Of a stretch of DNA of 64,000 bases, positions 6,244-15,585 are shown in pieces. The translations under genes were made by a program, and so were the position numbers. Source of the DNA: Methylomarinum sp. Ch1-1 (lineage in GTDB: Bacteria; Pseudomonadota; Gammaproteobacteria; Methylococcales; Methylomonadaceae); the NCBI RefSeq assembly GCF_030717995.2, contig NZ_CP157743.1, positions 4,304,501 through 4,368,500 of the forward strand. The letters are read 5' to 3'. A model generated the notes under the pieces. It saw only the letters and a list, made by a program, of their open reading frames with translations, did not search any database and was not told the origin of the DNA. Numbering within the stretch: position 1 is the stretch's first letter; each line of letters starts with the position of its first letter.

Positions 6244-8652
6244 ATGAATAACGACCTTAACCAAAAAATTGCCGCTTTAGAAAAAGAGATTCATGCTTTA
6301 GATGCCAAAAGAGCATCGTTACAGCGACAACTCAACGATCTCAAATCATTAAAATCACCTAGCTCTTCAGCCCCGGTCACCCAATTATCGTCTAACTCCG
6401 AGAAAATTCGTTTATTTCGCGAGCTGTTTAAAGGCCGGGAAGATGTCTATCCACGGCGCTGGGAAAACAGCAAAACCGGAAAGTCAGGTTATTCGCCTGT
6501 TTGTGGTAATGAATGGAAGAAAGGTATCTGTGAAAAACCCAGAGTCAAATGCGGCGCGTGTCAACACAAGGTATTTCTGCCGGTAACGGACCAGGTTATT
6601 CAAAGCCATCTTTCCGGAACTGACTATCACTCAAATACTGGTTTTGTGATGGGAGTATATCCCATGTTGCCGGATGAGCGTTGTTGGTTTGTCGCGGTGG
6701 ATTTTGATAAAGCACAATGGCAATCCGATGTTCAGGCCTTCTCACGCATCTGCCAACAAAAACAAGTTCCTCATGCCATAGAAATTTCCCGCTCCGGACA
6801 GGGAGCACATATTTGGGTGTTTTTTACCCAAGCGATTTTTGCGGTTGAAGCTCGGAAATTGGCCGCGCTGTTATTAACACAAGCGATGGCGAAACATCCT
6901 GAAATCGGGTTCGATTCGTATGATCGCTTTTTTCCGAATCAGGATACTCTGCCAAAAGGAGGATTTGGAAACCTGATTGCTTTGCCGTTACAAAAGAAAG
7001 CGCGTGGTCAAGGAAATAGCGTATTTGTCGATGAACATTTCAAGCCTTATGAAGACCAATGGGCGTTTTTATCCACACTGAAACGCTTATCTCCCATTGA
7101 GACGAGACAACTGATTGAACAAGCAGAGAGCGAAGGTAACTTGTTGGGCGTTCGTATGCCGGTTGCAGAAGACGATGGCGAACCTTGGGTGTTACCCCCT
7201 TCACGTAAAACCAAGATTACTATTCAGTCAGATCAGTTACCGGCAACATTGCGTGTCATTCAGGCTAACCAGTTATTCATCGAAAAACAAAACTTACCGG
7301 CAAACCTACAAAATAAAATTATTCATTTGGCGGCATTTCAGAACCCGGAGTTTTATAAAGCCCAGGCGATGAGATTGCCGACGTTTGATAAACCCAGAAT
7401 CATTGCCTGTGCAGAAAACTATTCACAACATATTGCCATACCCAGAGGTTGCCTTGAAGAACTGCTGTCGTTATGTCAGGAATTGAACATTCAGGTGGAT
7501 CTACAGGATGAACGTTTTGCCGGTAACAAAATTGAAGAAATACATTTTCAGGGAGAATTATTGCCTGAACAACAAACGGTAGTGGATTGTTTATTGCAGC
7601 ACGATACCGGTACATTATCGGCAACAACGGCTTTCGGCAAAACGGTCATCGCTTTAAATCTTTTGGCACAAAGGCAGGTCAATACATTGATCGTTGTTCA
7701 CCGTCGGCAATTACTTGACCAATGGCTTGAACGAATTGCACAGTTTTTAGCGATAGATCAAAAAAAGGTAGGACGGATTGGCGGAGGCAAGCGCAAGCCG
7801 ACGGGTATTATCGATGTGGCGGTTATGCAAAGCTTGTTTCGACAACAACAGGTCGAAGACGTAGTCGCACATTATGGTCAAGTCATTTTTGATGAGTGCC
7901 ATCATTTGTCCGCAGTGAGTTTTGAAAATGTAGCTAAAGCCTGTAAAGCAAAATACGTTCTCGGCTTGTCGGCAACATTGGTTCGTAAAGATGGGCATCA
8001 TCCGATCGTCACCATGCAATGCGGCCCTGTACGCTATAAAGTCGATGCGAAAAAACAAGCGGTAGCCCGGCCATTTGAGCACAGGTTGGTATTCAGGGAT
8101 ACCGAGTTTAGCTTACCGGCAACAGAAAATGTTGATTCTCATTTAGCTATTCATCAAATATACCAAGCGTTGATCCAGGATGAAAAACGCAATCAGCTGA
8201 TCATTGATGATGTGAAAAAATTGTTGCAAGAAGGACGATCACCGCTAGTGCTAACTGAACGTAAACAGCATGTTTCCGTATTGGCGGAAAAAATCCGAAT
8301 ATTTGCCAAACATGTTGTCGTACTGCAAGGTGGTGCAACAACTAAACAACGAAAGATTATCCAATCAACACTCGACAATATCCCTGAACAGGAAGAACGG
8401 GTTTTAATTGCAACCGGTCGCTACTTGGGCGAAGGATTTGATGACGCTCGCTTGGATACTTTGTTATTAGTCTTACCGGTATCCTGGAAAGGCACATTAG
8501 CTCAGTACGTTGGAAGGCTACACCGGCTACATCACGCCAAAACCGAAGTCCTCATTTATGACTATGCGGATGATGTGCCCATGCTGAACCGGATGAGAGA
8601 CAAACGCCTGGCGGGTTATAAGGGACTGGGCTACGTACTTGCTGATAACTAG
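6244..8652 (+). CDS. Primase–helicase fusion of the TOTE conflict-system type
   Basis: About 802 residues from ATG 6244; a longer start at 6202 is possible. Order: an N-terminal coiled coil (residues 1–40); a region from about 60 beginning KIRLFRELFKGREDVYPRRW with a four-cysteine knuckle (CGNEWKKGIC … CGAC); an archaeo-eukaryotic primase-like core with VAVDFDK near 152 and SRSGQGAHIWVFF near 185; then an SF2 helicase with ATTAFGKT (Walker A, about 460), DECHH (Walker B, about 550), LSATLVRKDG, and the C-terminal ATGRYLGEGFDD and QYVGRLHR. This arrangement matches proteins called TOTE conflict-system primases. A role in defence against mobile DNA is an inference. The gene stands alone and is more AT-rich than the housekeeping genes. 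Confidence 0.78.
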   Translation: MNNDLNQKIAALEKEIHALDAKRASLQRQLNDLKSLKSPSSSAPVTQLSSNSEKIRLFRELFKGREDVYPRRWENSKTGKSGYSPVCGNEWKKGICEKPRVKCGACQHKVFLPVTDQVIQSHLSGTDYHSNTGFVMGVYPMLPDERCWFVAVDFDKAQWQSDVQAFSRICQQKQVPHAIEISRSGQGAHIWVFFTQAIFAVEARKLAALLLTQAMAKHPEIGFDSYDRFFPNQDTLPKGGFGNLIALPLQKKARGQGNSVFVDEHFKPYEDQWAFLSTLKRLSPIETRQLIEQAESEGNLLGVRMPVAEDDGEPWVLPPSRKTKITIQSDQLPATLRVIQANQLFIEKQNLPANLQNKIIHLAAFQNPEFYKAQAMRLPTFDKPRIIACAENYSQHIAIPRGCLEELLSLCQELNIQVDLQDERFAGNKIEEIHFQGELLPEQQTVVDCLLQHDTGTLSATTAFGKTVIALNLLAQRQVNTLIVVHRRQLLDQWLERIAQFLAIDQKKVGRIGGGKRKPTGIIDVAVMQSLFRQQQVEDVVAHYGQVIFDECHHLSAVSFENVAKACKAKYVLGLSATLVRKDGHHPIVTMQCGPVRYKVDAKKQAVARPFEHRLVFRDTEFSLPATENVDSHLAIHQIYQALIQDEKRNQLIIDDVKKLLQEGRSPLVLTERKQHVSVLAEKIRIFAKHVVVLQGGATTKQRKIIQSTLDNIPEQEERVLIATGRYLGEGFDDARLDTLLLVLPVSWKGTLAQYVGRLHRLHHAKTEVLIYDYADDVPMLNRMRDKRLAGYKGLGYVLADN

Positions 8653-8921
8653 AGTGCCCTTAGAAAGTCATTCGGTAATCATACTGCAATCGGGAGCGGT
8701 AAGAATCTCATGGTCGAGATAAGGCCTCGCGAAACGGCGTAGAGCCATTTGAGGTAGTGCTACGGAGCCCGCATCGAGTATACGATGATGTGGCGCAGTG
8801 GCACGGACGCAGGGCGAATCGAGGCCGCCGAAGGCAATAATCGCCACGTCATTTTTCGCTGCTGAAATCGGACGGACCCCATTTCAGCTTTCGCGAAAAA
8901 TCGTGGCGCGCTTGAAAAAAC

Positions 8922-9126
8922 GTAACTACTCGCCCCTCACTCGCAAGCCTTCCCCGCCAATGCTAATTGAATGGCGGTCAGCGGGTTATAGCCTTTATTG
9001 GCCATGGTCTGTAAATAACTGGAAATCCGGCAATAGGCATGAACATAGTCTTCTTCGGAAAACAGCTTTTCTGTGTCGAAAAACCTGTCAAGTCTTTTTT
9101 TGACTTTTTTAGGGGTGAGTAGTTAC
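8922..9126. repeat. Small element with GTAACTACTC ends
   Basis: The ends are inverted: GTAACTACTCGCCCCTCAC at 8922 and AGGGGTGAGTAGTTAC ending at 9126. The same end motif (GTAACTACTCACCCC) recurs at about 47846 inside another repeat. The interior carries a transposase fragment. No clean target duplication is visible. Confidence 0.5.
8937..9105 (-). pseudogene. Transposase C-terminal remnant (IS66-like)
   Basis: The minus-strand frame reads about 56 codons to a TGA at 8937–8939. It includes RFFDTEKLFSEEDYVHAYCR and NPLTAIQLALAGKAC. This resembles the C-terminal tail of IS66-class transposases (a short aromatic/charged helix then a helical end with ISSYLQTMANKGYNPL). The rest of the gene is missing. 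Family assignment is tentative. Confidence 0.4.
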
Positions 9127-9300
9127 CATTAAAAAACTCATTGGCGAGTAAAATCCAACACTAACTGGAAAAATCAAAGATAGAATTTTGCTCTAACATT
9201 ACAAAACGGAATTACCTCCCCTGCTCTTGATCTTTGTCTATCAATGATCGTGATCCTGAAAAGAACGAGTGTGTTATGTTTCAGACTATTGGTTCTGATC

Positions 9301-9328
9301 ACTTGTGTTAATTCACATTAACACAAGT
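9301..9328. repeat. Perfect 12-bp hairpin, related to 13341–13364
   Basis: ACTTGTGTTAAT (9301–9312), a TCAC loop, then ATTAACACAAGT (9317–9328). A related hairpin TTGCGTTAA–TACAGC–TTAACGCAA lies at 13341–13364 in similar flanking sequence (GATCAYTTG … ACTCAGAAYC). Both arms have changed together, which suggests the stem itself is maintained or was copied as an inverted repeat. Confidence 0.6.
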
Positions 9329-9752
9329 AATAGAAACGTACTCAGAATCGAAATCTCTAAAAATCCGAACGCTAACGACTAAGACGTTATTATTTTAACG
9401 ATAAAGTTTTAGCTGAAGCGGCGTATAGCAATGCAACACAGTCAGTTCATTTTGATGAGCCAGTTTCAGTCGATATCCGCTCTAGTGGCAAACAACATGA
9501 TATAATTAACTTTGTGATTAGTTGTTCGGGCTGCATTAGCTCAGTACATGCATGAGCCTAGTTGTCTTGAAGCAGAGCAGAGCATATCTTACTCGACCAA
9601 TCTTTTTTCACTGTCGATGAGGGGTCATTGGCTCAAGTTCCAAACGTTGCTGGATTAACCATTACCTCCTACGGATAAATTGCGTCGTTTACTCAAGAAA
9701 ATAGCCCTTGGGATTAAGCGCAGACTTTTACCTTTCCGTATTAATGCGAATT

Positions 9753-9787
9753 AAAACGCCTAAAATTATCGATTTTTAGGTGTTTTT
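9753..9787. terminator. Possible intrinsic terminator or hairpin
   Basis: AAAACGCCTAAAA (9753–9765) pairs with TTTTTAGGTGTTTT after a short loop and is followed by T-residues. The stem is AT-rich and thus weak. No gene ends just upstream, so its role is unclear. Confidence 0.3.
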
Positions 9788-10084
9788 AGCTGGTTGCTGA
9801 GCATAGGTCTGTTTTACACATTTTAAGGTTAGTTTTCTATTAAAGTCAGATGTTACGCAAACCAACAAAATATTGGGTAATGATAGACTAAATAACCACT
9901 ATATATTGTGATTCAGCCAATCGTTTTACGTAACATCAGGTTAAGTTATTAAATAGGTTTTTTAACTTTTAAAATATTATCAACTTACCTCGGGATGATG
10001 AAGATCATACGCGCAGAATAGAAGCGATGCAGTTTAGAAACCCGATTTACTCGGCCTTGATTATTGTCATCGAAGGTTTTATAG

Positions 10085-11302
10085 ATGGATTCGAATCTTG
10101 TTATCAATGTTGATCTAAACACGCTAAAATTGCAGCGATTTGCACTAGATCAGCCTGGATCGTTGCTGCACGACTTTGCTGTATTGCTGGATTTCGTCAG
10201 CGCAGGCATTGAAGTATCAGCCAAAACACATTTGTTACCCCAGAAGGCATTACTGGAAATCAATCAGCGCTTGGCGAATCCAATGACAGTCAAATTGAAA
10301 CGGCCGCAACAAAAGTCGTTTCCCTATATCAATGGCTTGTTTTTGATTCTGCGCTCATCGGGTTTAACAAGGGTAATCAACGCTGGACCAAAACCTCGCT
10401 TGATTTTAGATGAGAAGGTGTTGGCCAATTGGCATTCGCTGACAGCTATCGAGCAATATTTTTCTCTACTCAATGCGTGGTTTTTACGTGGTAGTCCCGA
10501 GATTCTAGGGGATAGACCTGGGATTTGGGAATGCCATTATTACCTCTTCAAATGTCTTGAATTTTTCAAGCGAATGCCTGCTGAAGGTATTGATGTCACG
10601 GCCACGAAAGATGGGTTTGATCATCTCAAGTATTATCCAGAGTTGCACAATCTAGCGCTAATGGACTTGTTCGGTTTGGTAACAATTGAAATCGATCCCT
10701 CTTTAGAGCAGAACTGGCCGGTATCGAAAATAATACCCACTCAGTGGGGACAGTTTATTACCGAATATTATCGTACAAGAACTCTCCGCAATTTAGAGCA
10801 AGAGGAGGAACAAGGACCGTTTACGCTGGCGTGGGATAGCGAATTGCAATCGGTTTTTCCCGAATTAAAACGGCAATTGGCAGAACCTGTATCTGAGGGG
10901 ATGTTGAATGCAACGATTGTGTTTAAAGTGGTTTTACATAAGGCTTATCGCTTAATACAGGTATCAGGATCAACCATCTTAGATGATTTTGCCTCCGCAA
11001 TTTTAGATGCATTTGACTTCGATCATGATCATCTATACCAATTTTCCTTCAAAAACGTATATGGCTATTCAGAACACATCAGCCACCCTATGATGACTGA
11101 TGTCGCCAAAATCACAGTCGAATGTAGGGTTGGTGAATTGCCGTTAATGCAAGGAATGGAAATCGTATTCACTTTTGATTTTGGAGATAACTGGGAGTTT
11201 TCATGTGTCGTAGAGTCGATCCTTGATCAGCCCTGTGACCAAAAGCCAAAAGTTCTTAAGAAACAGGGTAAGCCGCCAAAGCAATATGCGTTTGATTATT
11301 AG
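10085..11302 (+). CDS. PRiA4_ORF3 (IS1096 passenger-like) domain protein
   Basis: 405 residues. The last 130 or so residues match the plasmid pRiA4b ORF-3-like domain: YRLIQVSGSTILDDFASAIL, then FDFDHDHLYQFSF and the end block IVFTFDFGDNWEFSCVVES. That domain is found alone or beside mobile elements and has no proven biochemical role. The N-terminal 270 residues are not recognised; they look soluble and helical. The domain is common in accessory regions, which fits the debris on both sides. Start ATG 10085 has TTTTATAG rather than a strong ribosome-binding site before it. Confidence 0.75.
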   Translation: MDSNLVINVDLNTLKLQRFALDQPGSLLHDFAVLLDFVSAGIEVSAKTHLLPQKALLEINQRLANPMTVKLKRPQQKSFPYINGLFLILRSSGLTRVINAGPKPRLILDEKVLANWHSLTAIEQYFSLLNAWFLRGSPEILGDRPGIWECHYYLFKCLEFFKRMPAEGIDVTATKDGFDHLKYYPELHNLALMDLFGLVTIEIDPSLEQNWPVSKIIPTQWGQFITEYYRTRTLRNLEQEEEQGPFTLAWDSELQSVFPELKRQLAEPVSEGMLNATIVFKVVLHKAYRLIQVSGSTILDDFASAILDAFDFDHDHLYQFSFKNVYGYSEHISHPMMTDVAKITVECRVGELPLMQGMEIVFTFDFGDNWEFSCVVESILDQPCDQKPKVLKKQGKPPKQYAFDY

Positions 11303-11313
11303 GCGTATCGTTC

Positions 11314-11521
11314 ATGACTTCTTCAGAAAACAAATCGCCAAGCACTTTTAAACCAGGAGAAAGTTGTTTGGTTTGAGCGTATTCCGGGTGGGGAATATGT
11401 CTACCCGGTTAGCGCTAATGTGCTAGCGTTAACCCCAAAACGGGTAAAGATTAAGGCAGACGACGATGGAAAAATCGTCATTCGCTATGTTCAGCCAGAA
11501 AGCTTACAATGCAAACGGTAG
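11314..11521 (+). pseudogene. Small frameshifted gene of unknown family
   Basis: ATG 11314 opens MTSSENKSPSTFKPGE and then stops. A second frame continues the same protein, reading GEKVVWFERIPGGEYVYPVS and VKIKADDDGKIVIRYVQPES, up to TAG 11519–11521. Joining the two frames gives a smooth small protein of about 68 residues, so a small indel near 11360 probably broke it. I do not recognise the family. Its tail overlaps the most upstream possible starts of the next gene, which argues for a later start there. Confidence 0.5.
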
Positions 11522-11529
11522 AAACGTCG

Positions 11530-12221
11530 TGGATAAACACAAAGTTATTGTTATCACAGGTGCTACAAGAGGACTTGGTCGCGCCATGGCCAGTCAAATT
11601 GCCAGTTTGGGTCACACCGTGATTGGCTGCGGTCGATCTGAAGCCGCGATAGATACCCTCATGACAGAGCTTGGCACGCCGCATCGGTTTGATGTGGTTG
11701 ACGTGACCCGAGATGGAGACGTGGCGACCTGGGCGGCATCGGTCATTAAGGACTTCGGACCGCCCGATCTGTTGATGAACAACGCTGCATTGATCAACTC
11801 GGTCAAGCCACTCTGGCAGATGTCAGCGCAAGATTTTGATCCGGTTATCGACGTCAACATAAAAGGAGTCGCTAACGTCGTTCGTCACTTTGTCCCGGCC
11901 ATGATCGAACGGCAATCGGGTGTTATCGTCAATTTCAGCTCGGGGTGGGGGCGAGGAACCGATTCAGGTGTCGCGCCGTACTGTACAACTAAATGGGCTA
12001 TTGAAGGACTAACACGCTCATTAGCGCAAGAACTGCCTAAGAATATGGCGGCGATACCGTTGAATCCGGGCATCATCGATACCGACATGCTGAAAATCTG
12101 TTTTGGTGACGAGGCCAAGCATTACCCGTCTGCAGAACGCTGGGCTGAAATAGCCGTACCTTTTCTGCTTAAGTTAAGTGCTAGCGATAACGGAAGGCCG
12201 CTATCAGTGCCAGGTTATTAG
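11530..12221 (+). CDS. Short-chain dehydrogenase/reductase (SDR)
   Basis: About 230 residues. VIVITGATRGLGRAMA is the glycine-rich NAD(P) site and LMNNAALINS is the N-A-A motif. The catalytic Ser is in VIVNFSSGWGRG, and Tyr-x-x-x-Lys is PYCTTKWAIEGLTRS. LNPGIIDTDML is the usual post-catalytic block. These show an intact classical SDR; the substrate is unknown. The start is uncertain: in-frame ATGs at 11466 and 11490 lie inside the remnant of another gene, so GTG 11530 (VDKHKVIVITG) is preferred. The gene sits among accessory genes with no obvious pathway partner. Confidence 0.75.
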
Positions 12222-12259
12222 TCACTGGTCTTAATTCAGATTGTTACTTCCAAATTTAA

Positions 12260-13183
12260 TTGATGAAAAAAATAGCCAGTAAAATCTCTAAACGATTGAG
12301 TAAAGTCCAAGCTTCTAAGATTATCGACCTCTCTAGCTATCGCCAGCAAAAGCAAGAAGCTGAGGCATTATTTAGTCAAATCAAAACTACTCAAAAAAAC
12401 ATCGATAATGGTCACGATCCCTTACATGCCGTTTATATTCATGCCCAAAATTTATTGTCTGTATTAGTGGATTGTCTTCAAGAAGTTCCTGAACCCGCAC
12501 TTGATCGGTTTTTTAAAGTGATTGACGAGGCTGATCGAGATTATATGCCCGAGGGTCCACCTATTAGCCCTTTGACAAAAAGTTACTTCAATAGCTGGTT
12601 GCTGTTTGACTTGGTCATTGGGTTGGACAAAGAAACTTTGACAACGATTATTCTCGATCTTGCTCGTCAGTTTGGTTTAGATAAACAAATGATTGAGACC
12701 ATAGGGATCATGCAAGATTCACGTATGGGCATCTACGAATTTATAGGACGGCAAAACGGACATATTTTGTTAAAGGAACTTACCAAGGACTCTATTATCG
12801 AGTGTATTTGCCCGGCAGGTTATCAAGGTAGTCAGCCTGGTGAGTTATGGTTTGTCAGGATCTTGCCACCCGTATTTGATTGCTTCGATTACAGCTTGGT
12901 GTTTACAACGCCTTATGTATTATCTCATGCCGATAAAAATGCTTGGTTAGACTATCTGGCACGTACAGTGACAGGTAAAAAGACCAAAACAACGGCGACT
13001 GACGTAAATCAATTGATGAAATACGGGCTATCACCCTTTTATTGGCACGAATATATCTTTGAAGCCTATTTGGATGCCCGCTCAGAGGTTATTTTTTTGT
13101 CTGGGCTTCCTGATATTAGGGCTAGCCGTCCACAGGCAACTGATATTCAGGAGTTTTTAGCTATTTTGCCGGAAAGACAGTAA
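12260..13183 (+). CDS. Hypothetical protein, 307 residues
   Basis: The family is not recognised. The N-terminus is basic (MMKKIASKISKRLSK) and may be amphipathic; no signal peptide or membrane segment is evident. The rest looks soluble and mixed helical, with aromatic-rich blocks such as FVRILPPVFDCFDYSLVF and FYWHEYIFEAYLD. It starts 38 bases after the SDR gene on the same strand and could be co-transcribed. Base composition is AT-rich like the surrounding accessory genes. The long open frame and plausible codon use support a real gene. Confidence 0.6.
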   Translation: MMKKIASKISKRLSKVQASKIIDLSSYRQQKQEAEALFSQIKTTQKNIDNGHDPLHAVYIHAQNLLSVLVDCLQEVPEPALDRFFKVIDEADRDYMPEGPPISPLTKSYFNSWLLFDLVIGLDKETLTTIILDLARQFGLDKQMIETIGIMQDSRMGIYEFIGRQNGHILLKELTKDSIIECICPAGYQGSQPGELWFVRILPPVFDCFDYSLVFTTPYVLSHADKNAWLDYLARTVTGKKTKTTATDVNQLMKYGLSPFYWHEYIFEAYLDARSEVIFLSGLPDIRASRPQATDIQEFLAILPERQ

Positions 13184-13544
13184 GTGACCTGAAAAAGTTT
13201 ACTTGTCTTTGACTTCGTCGTTCCGGCATGGATTGCCGGAATCCAGTTATTATGGATGATAGCTTATACCAATGAACTTCTTTCAAAGGACTTAGCTTTG
13301 GTGCTGAAAATGACAGATAACCGCTCATTTTTTCGATCATTTGCGTTAATACAGCTTAACGCAAGCAACAATAGTGGCATACTCAGAACCAGCATTTCTG
13401 AAATCCGTTGCGAGCAATTCTTAAGCCTAAAGAACTACAATGTGATCCGTCTAGAGCTTCCTTTGCTATGATGGCTTATAATTTCCGCATAGCGATTGTT
13501 GCGATTGACTTATTTATTGAACACTGGAGATTGGAGACAGATAC
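13184..13544. other. Intergenic region with hairpin repeat and possible promoter
   Basis: There is no supported gene. The hairpin at 13341–13364 is the partner of 9301–9328. TATAAT near 13478–13483 could be a -10 box for the zeta-like gene. A TTCCGGCATGGATTGCCGGAA palindrome around 13222–13242 resembles common dispersed genomic repeats. Confidence 0.4.
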
Positions 13545-14116
13545 ATGCAAGTTTTTTGGATCATTGCCGGCCCTAACGGGGCTGGTAAAACCACGTTTGC
13601 CATGGAGTATCTGCCAGCAGTTACCCACTGTAAAAACGTTATCAATGCCGATATGATTGCGGTAGGAGTGTCTCCGCTAGCGCCTGACATCAACCGATCG
13701 CTGCGAGTCGTATTTTTCTTAATGAGATTGAACGTCGTATCGACAAACGTCAAGACTTTGCTTTCGAAACTACGCTTTCGGGAAAAACTTATTTAAAGTT
13801 GATCGATCGTTTGCAAAATGATGGCTGGCGAATAGAGTTGGTTTATTTAACATTGCCCAGTATGGAAATGTCAAAGCTTCGGGGGGCCGAACGCGTAGCG
13901 CATGGTGGTCATAACATTCCAGTAAAGGATATTTCTCGGCGTTTTCCCCGAAGTTTAAAAAATCTATTGATGCATTTCAGCCATCACGTAGATCGAACGC
14001 GCTGTTTTATGAATAGTAGCGAAATCCCTGAGCTCATTTTCGAACAGCAAAACGATAAACGGACGATTGCTCATCAAGATTTATACCCGTTACTTTTACA
14101 AGAGTCAGAACGATGA
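13545..14116 (+). pseudogene. Zeta-toxin-like P-loop kinase, frameshifted
   Basis: The first frame reads [20 protein letters not shown], a Walker A motif at the very N-terminus, then [19 protein letters not shown]. The frame then shifts. A second frame continues with [40 protein letters not shown] and a basic RGAERVAHGGHNIP block, ending in HQDLYPLLLQESER. Together they give about 190 residues of the zeta-toxin-like ATPase/kinase family with a single indel near 13690–13700. The downstream partner gene is also broken. The break could be decay or a sequencing error. Confidence 0.75.
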
Positions 14117-14303
14117 TTAGCCCTGATCAAACACCTTCGCCTGATAGTCAAGTCATGCTGGATGCGTTAAAAAAAGCAGTGAGTAAAGCACTGAACAAGA
14201 AAAGGCGCTTGGGACAATAGCTGTTATCTGGTCGGACAATAAACCCATTTTGATTGGTGAAGATGCCCCTCAAGAAGAACACGTCAAAGAATCATCAAAA
14301 TAA
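14113..14303 (+). pseudogene. Small partner gene of the zeta-like kinase, frameshifted
   Basis: ATG 14113 overlaps the kinase stop (ATGA). The frame reads MISPDQTPSPDSQVMLDALK … KKRRLGQ and stops at TAG 14218–14220. The next frame carries on as IAVIWSDNKPILIGEDAPQE to TAA at 14301–14303. A one-base loss explains both parts. Such short proteins with a basic K/R-R-L-G-Q centre commonly follow zeta-like kinase genes and may be the cognate antitoxin; that role is inferred. Confidence 0.6.
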
Positions 14304-14632
14304 TGCCAGCAATCGAACCTTCAATTTTTGAAGAGGATGAATTTCTGTTGTCTGTCTTAGTTGGCTAATCAAGAAAGCATAGCAATGAAACACAGTCTAT
14401 CTGATGAGTTGGTTTCAGTCGATATTCGCGGTCAGAGCAATCAATGTGGTCAGATTGATCAGGCCTTTTTCTCTGTTGATTCGGATACATTTACCCAGTT
14501 CCAGGCACCTCTGGCTTAACGAGAACAGCAATTTTTTTTGATTAGCAAGCTTCTTCAGATAAAGCCCAAAAACCAGGATATTCTCGGCCAGAAGGCGCAT
14601 ACTGGCCACTTAATTCCCCAGGAGTCCAACTC
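14304..14632. other. Intergenic region before IS1595-type transposase
   Basis: There is no supported gene; only a 44-codon frame at about 14384–14518 (MKHSLSDELVSVDIRGQ) is open. Its nucleotide sequence around 14381–14425 resembles 9428–9480 (AGCAATG-AACACAGTC … GTTTCAGTCGATAT). This marks a diverged repeat shared by the two ends of the accessory stretch. Confidence 0.35.
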
Positions 14633-15585
14633 ATGGCCATGAATAAAATTCAGTTTCAAGCAGGCCTGTCACTGCCTGACTTTTTAGCGCAATTCGGCAC
14701 CGAAGCGCAATGTGAAGTCAGCCAGGAACAGTCCCGTTGGCGCCAAGGCTTTCGCTGCCCCGACTGCGGACATGCCGAACACTATGCACTTAAATCTGGC
14801 AGGCGCAAAACCTTCCAATGTCGGTCCTGCCGGTTACAGACGTCGCTGATTGCGGGCACTTTATTCCAGAGCACCCACCTTAAACTGACGGTCTGGTTTC
14901 TGGCGATCTACTTGATCAGCCAGGCTAAGACCGGCTTGTCTGCCCTCACTTTGAAACGGCAATTGGGCGTCAGTTACCCCACTGCATGGTTGATCCAGCA
15001 GAAACTGATGCAAGCGATGGTCGAACGAGAGGCCCGATACACCTTGGACGGCGACATCCAGGTAGACGATGCCTATCTCGGGGGCGAATTGGCTGGCAGC
15101 AAGGCCGGTCGCGGTTCGGAGAACAAGGTACCGTTTATCGCGGCACTCTCACTCACCCCCGAGGGACAGCCGAGGTTTATCAAGATGGAGCCGATTCCCG
15201 GTTTTACCCGTAAAGCCATTGCCAATTGGGCACAAGATGATCTCAGCCCCGGCTGTGTCGTGCGGCCCGATGGATTGGCCTGTTTTTCCGGCGTGACCGA
15301 TGCCGATTGCAAACACCAGGTGATCATCGCCGGTGGCCGGAAACCCAAGGACCTGCCGGAATTCTGTTGGATCAATACGGTGCTGGGCAATCTCAAAACC
15401 AGTCTAGGGGCGCCTACCATGCTTTCGATTTCGCAAAATACGGCACCCGTTACTTAGGTGCGTTCGCATACCGCTTTAACCGACGCTTCCGTCTCGATAC
15501 CATTACGACGCGCCTTATCGTGGCTGCGGCTACGACTGAACCCCGCCCGGATTATTGGCTTCGGCAAGCTGACGCATCTTGCTAA
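14633..15585 (+). pseudogene. IS1595-family transposase, frameshifted near the C-terminus
   Basis: The N-terminal zinc ribbon is FRCPDCGHAEH … FQCRSCRLQTS. It is followed by TLFQSTHLKLTVWFLAIYL and an ISXO2-like DDE core beginning GDIQVDDAYLGGELAGSK. After about 262 residues the frame shifts near 15405. The true C-terminus reads on in another frame as GAYHAFDFAKYGTRYLGAF and ends at 15585. IS1595 elements move by a cut-and-paste DDE mechanism; this copy is probably inactive. AGGAG at about 14619 is its ribosome-binding site. Its 3' end meets the convergent hipA stop. Confidence 0.8.

Larger units (their letters stand above)
8653..10084. other. Long non-coding stretch with degenerate mobile-element debris
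   Basis: No intact gene is seen in these 1.4 kb. Identifiable pieces are: a transposase C-terminal remnant at 8937–9105, framed by inverted GTAACTACTCGCCCC ends (8922–9126); a perfect 12-bp hairpin at 9301–9328; a segment at about 9428–9480 that resembles 14381–14425; a hairpin followed by T-residues at 9753–9787; and a GATGTTACG/CGTAACATC inverted repeat around 9852–9940. It looks like a worn-down accessory region. Confidence 0.5.

Noticed and set aside
8798-9103. 101-codon plus-strand open frame
   Set aside because: It overlaps the transposase remnant that reads sensibly on the opposite strand, and has no family features.
13256-13656. Two small plus-strand open frames upstream of the zeta-like gene
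   Set aside because: They cover a hairpin repeat and the start of the kinase in a wrong frame; no motifs.
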